A DNA stretch of 13,638 nt from an uncultured Clostridia bacterium (GTDB lineage Bacteria > Bacillota > Clostridia > Christensenellales > Aristaeellaceae). The notes under the pieces are model-generated. The model did no database searches. It was not told the DNA's origin and was given only the letters and a program-made list of their open reading frames with translations. A program made the translations under genes and the position numbers. Each line of letters starts with the position of its first letter. Position 1 is the first letter of the stretch. Positions 10,857 to 13,638 of the stretch are shown here, piece by piece. The stretch is from NCBI GenBank assembly GCA_946626395.1, contig CAMOUF010000248.1, forward strand, positions 1 to 13,638, read 5' to 3'.

Positions 10857-13637
10857 TCATATGTCAAACATGGTCAGCTCGTCCAGCGCCTTGAGCATAC
10901 TGACGATATACTTCTCCCCGGATACGGGCCACTTGAAGCCCAGGCGGTAAAGGGCGTTGGTGGTAAAGGAGCAGTCCTGATCCAGCATGTAGCGGCGCTC
11001 CATGCCCTCGTGGCTCTGATAGGCGATCAGCGCGCCGGAAGCGCCCTCGGCCTCCTCCATGCGCCGGGCAAAGTCCTCGTCCTCCACGGCGTCCACCTTG
11101 AAGCCATAGGCCCGCATGGAATACACGATGTCGGCGTAGGTCACGGTGTGGTTGTTCACGGGATGGAAGACGGTGTATTCCCGGTCCGTGCCGGAGAGCA
11201 GCAGGATGGCCCGGGCGGTCATGTCGATCTCGGAGAAATCCGTTGCAGCGTTCATCAGGGAATAGGGCATCGCGCCGATGGATTTGTAGCTGGCCAGGGA
11301 GCGGATGAAGGCATTGCTGTCAAAGTTCACCTGGAACTCGCCGTCGGAATGGCGGCCCATCAGGTTGCCCAGGCGCATGATCTTCCCGTCCAGGCCTTCG
11401 GCCACCGCTTCCAGCACTGCCCGTTCCGCCTTGAACTTCGTCAGCGCATAGGCGTTGTCCAGCAGCTGGCCGTTGTAGAGCTGGTTTTCCGTGATCCGCC
11501 AGTCCCTGGGCGGCTGGCCGTCCAGCCCCTCGCCCGCCACGGAAACGGTGGAGGTCTGGATGAACCGCCTGCCTGTGGCGCGGCACAGGGCGATCAGGTT
11601 CTCTACGCCCTGGACGTTGATGCGCTCCAGGCTGTCGTCCTTCACGAAGTGCTTCACCAGCGCCGCGCAGTTGATCAGCGTGTCAAAGGGCAGGGCTTTC
11701 GCGGCCTCCAGGGAAGATGGGTCGGTAATGTCGCCGTGGATGACGCGCACCCGGCCATTTTCAAGCATTTCGTCCAGCGGCGCGTCGAAATAGTAGAAGT
11801 AAAGCTGCTTTAGGCGCTTTTCCGGCGCGCTGCCGCGCAGCATGCAGAAGACGGCGCCCTCGTAGTTCTGCAGATACTCCCGGAGCACGTGGATGCCCAG
11901 GAAGCCCGTCGCGCCCGTCAGCAGGAGGCTGCCGATGCCGCCGTGCCGAATGCCGCGCAGATGCGCCGCGTCATTGGCGGCCAGGGGCAGCCGGCTGTAA
12001 TCATATTGGCGGATCTGCGCCATGTCCGTTGGCTCCTCCGCCTGCGCGCCGCCGGTGACCAGCGCTGAGAGCGCCCGGGGCGTCTGGGCCTTGAACACAT
12101 CCGCGTACACGATGGGGTAGCCCTTCTCCGCCGCGTCGATGGCGATGATGGAGGCCGAAAGCGATGTGCCGCCCAGCTCGAAGAAGTTGCCCTCGGCGGA
12201 AACCTTTTCCAGGTTCAGCACCTCCGCGAACCACTGGCAGAAGTCCTCCTCCACGGCATTGGCCGGGGGTGTGTATTCGCCCGCGCCGGGGGTGTATTCC
12301 ACCTTCGGCAGCTTCTTCCTGTCGATCTTGCCGTTCTGCGTCAGCGGCATACTTTCAAGCTGCATCAGCACGCCCGGCACCATGTAGGCCGTCAGCGTCC
12401 TGCTGATTTCTCTCTTCAGCTCGTCCGCGGGAATCTCCCGGCTGGCGGTGTAATAGCCCGCAAGGAATTTGTTGTTCTCCTCCCCCGTCATCACCACGAT
12501 GGAGGTCAGCACCCCGGGCACAGCGTTGATGGCGCTCTCGATCTCCCCCAGCTCCACCCGCAGGCCGCGCAGCTTCACCTGATTATCCGCCCGGCCATGG
12601 AAGCGCAGCCGCCCGTCCGAGGTCCACGCCGCCACGTCGCCGGTGCGATAGGCGGGGCGATTTTCCAGCGCAAAGAACTTCTCCGCCGTCAGGTCAGGAC
12701 GGCCCACATAGCCCTTCCCCACATTGTTGCCCGCGACGACCAGCTCACCGGGCATCAGCGGCGGCAGGATATTTCCCTGACCGTCCAGGATATAGGCCCG
12801 TACATTGGAGGCGGGACGCCCGATGGTAATGAGGCCGGGGTCCGTCACCACGTCCATGGTGCAGCTGATGGTGGCCTCGGTGGGGCCGTAGCCGTTCATG
12901 ATCCAGGCGTCCGGGTTGATGGCGCGGATCTTGTCATAGAGCGCCGCCGGGAAGGCCTCCGCGCCGAAATCGTAGGAGACCACGTTTTTCAGCGCGTCCT
13001 TCATCACGTTCAGGCCAATGCAGTTGGACAGGAACGAGGGGGTGCAGCTCATCACGTCCACATGGTTCTCCACCATGAACTTTGCCAGCGCGGCGGGGTT
13101 GTGGATCTCTTCCTCAGTGGTCATGGCGATGGTCATGCCATGGGACAGCGGGATGAACTCCTCCATGACGGACACGTCGAAGGTGATCGCCGCCAGCGCC
13201 AGGGAGACATGTCCCCGCTGGGTGTAGCCCAGGATCTCCGGGTTCTTCTCGTTGGCGTCCACGAAGTTCACCAGGTTCCCCTGGGTGAGCATCACGCCCT
13301 TGGGCTTGCCGGTGGAGCCGGAGGTAAAGATGCAGTAGGCGAGGTCATCCCTTTCCACGGGCACGTTGGGGTTCTCCGTTCTGCCGTCCCTGAGCAGGGC
13401 CTCCACCGTCACCACGGGGCAGGCGAGGGTTTTCAGGAACGCGCCGCGCTGGGCGAGGATCGTCTCCGTCACCACCAGCGCCGCCGAATCGGGGTCTTCC
13501 ACCATCACCCGCACCCGCTCGTCGGGATAGTCCGGGCCGATGGACAGGAACGCGCCCCCGGCCTTCAGGATGCCCTGGCGCACCATGTAAACCCGTTCGT
13601 CCCGGGGCAGCATCAGCGAAACGACCCTGCCCTGTGC
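10857..13637 (-). CDS. Nonribosomal peptide synthetase: adenylation, carrier and terminal reductase domains (N-terminus outside window)
   Basis: The frame runs open to the right edge; the ATG at 13613 is internal because a typical adenylation sequence continues before it (GRVVSLMLPRDERV). Residues here are numbered from that ATG. The adenylation domain activates an amino acid as its adenylate: A2 LKAGGAFLSIGPDYP (16-30), A3 YCIFTSGSTGKPKG (93-106), A5 NGYGPTE (240-246), A7 YRTGD (322-326), A8 GRADNQVKLRG (340-350), A10 NGKIDRKKLP (427-436). The carrier domain has LGGTSL with Ser484 for phosphopantetheine. From about 560 comes a thioester reductase of the short-chain dehydrogenase type: TGATGFLG (566-573) for NADPH, STVSVAG (688-694), and Tyr722/Lys726 in YALTK. 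It would release the product by reduction, normally as an aldehyde. There is no thioesterase. Any condensation domain would lie beyond the edge. Last but one gene of its operon. Confidence 0.95.
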   Translation of the reverse strand, partial: AQGRVVSLMLPRDERVYMVRQGILKAGGAFLSIGPDYPDERVRVMVEDPDSAALVVTETILAQRGAFLKTLACPVVTVEALLRDGRTENPNVPVERDDLAYCIFTSGSTGKPKGVMLTQGNLVNFVDANEKNPEILGYTQRGHVSLALAAITFDVSVMEEFIPLSHGMTIAMTTEEEIHNPAALAKFMVENHVDVMSCTPSFLSNCIGLNVMKDALKNVVSYDFGAEAFPAALYDKIRAINPDAWIMNGYGPTEATISCTMDVVTDPGLITIGRPASNVRAYILDGQGNILPPLMPGELVVAGNNVGKGYVGRPDLTAEKFFALENRPAYRTGDVAAWTSDGRLRFHGRADNQVKLRGLRVELGEIESAINAVPGVLTSIVVMTGEENNKFLAGYYTASREIPADELKREISRTLTAYMVPGVLMQLESMPLTQNGKIDRKKLPKVEYTPGAGEYTPPANAVEEDFCQWFAEVLNLEKVSAEGNFFELGGTSLSASIIAIDAAEKGYPIVYADVFKAQTPRALSALVTGGAQAEEPTDMAQIRQYDYSRLPLAANDAAHLRGIRHGGIGSLLLTGATGFLGIHVLREYLQNYEGAVFCMLRGSAPEKRLKQLYFYYFDAPLDEMLENGRVRVIHGDITDPSSLEAAKALPFDTLINCAALVKHFVKDDSLERINVQGVENLIALCRATGRRFIQTSTVSVAGEGLDGQPPRDWRITENQLYNGQLLDNAYALTKFKAERAVLEAVAEGLDGKIMRLGNLMGRHSDGEFQVNFDSNAFIRSLASYKSIGAMPYSLMNAATDFSEIDMTARAILLLSGTDREYTVFHPVNNHTVTYADIVYSMRAYGFKVDAVEDEDFARRMEEAEGASGALIAYQSHEGMERRYMLDQDCSFTTNALYRLGFKWPVSGEKYIVSMLKALDELTMFDI

Positions 13638-13638
13638 G

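Noticed and set aside
10743..11813. Plus-strand 356-codon frame opposite the NRPS reductase
   Set aside because: Shadow of the NRPS gene; no ribosome site and no recognisable family.

Overview
The window looks like a chromosomal segment of a high-GC (roughly 60%) gut- or rumen-type Clostridia/Firmicutes bacterium. The grounds are strong AGGAGG-type ribosome sites, consensus sigma-A promoters, a carbohydrate ABC importer encoded without its own ATPase, and an NRPS of the adenylation/carrier/reductase kind known from gut Clostridia. No rRNA or housekeeping marker is present, so finer placement is not possible.

Layout. (1) Positions 1-827 hold the 3' part of an IS4-family transposase gene cut by the left edge. 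It is followed by about 870 bases of lower-GC sequence with no convincing gene (828-1700). (2) 1701-2651 encodes an ArsR-type winged-helix regulator with a large C-terminal domain, closed by an intrinsic terminator. (3) After a leader rich in inverted and direct repeats with a good promoter, 2944-8534 forms a sugar-uptake operon: a cytoplasmic GH2 glycosidase, a secreted solute-binding protein, and two permeases (MalF-like with an unusual membrane extension, then MalG-like). RNA hairpins and a heptanucleotide repeat lie between the genes. (4) 8628-8759 on the minus strand is a 43-residue protein gene with a textbook promoter (TTGACA, 17 bases, TATAAT) and its own terminator. (5) 8890-10290 encodes a secreted GH43-type glycosidase. 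(6) From the right edge back to 10543, on the minus strand, an NRPS (adenylation, carrier, thioester reductase; N-terminus outside the window) is followed 20 bases later by a STAS anti-sigma-factor-antagonist gene and an intrinsic terminator.

How it may work. The GH43 enzyme would trim a plant-type polysaccharide or oligosaccharide outside the cell. The binding protein and two permeases, energised by a shared ATPase encoded elsewhere, would import the product. The GH2 enzyme would hydrolyse it in the cytoplasm, and the upstream regulator may read an intracellular sugar signal and bind the repeat-rich leader. The NRPS operon is separate: its terminal reductase predicts release of an aldehyde (or alcohol, or a cyclised imine/pyrazinone), and the STAS gene hints at control by partner switching. 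The NRPS/STAS pair, the tiny minus-strand gene and the heptamer repeat are the most interesting items.
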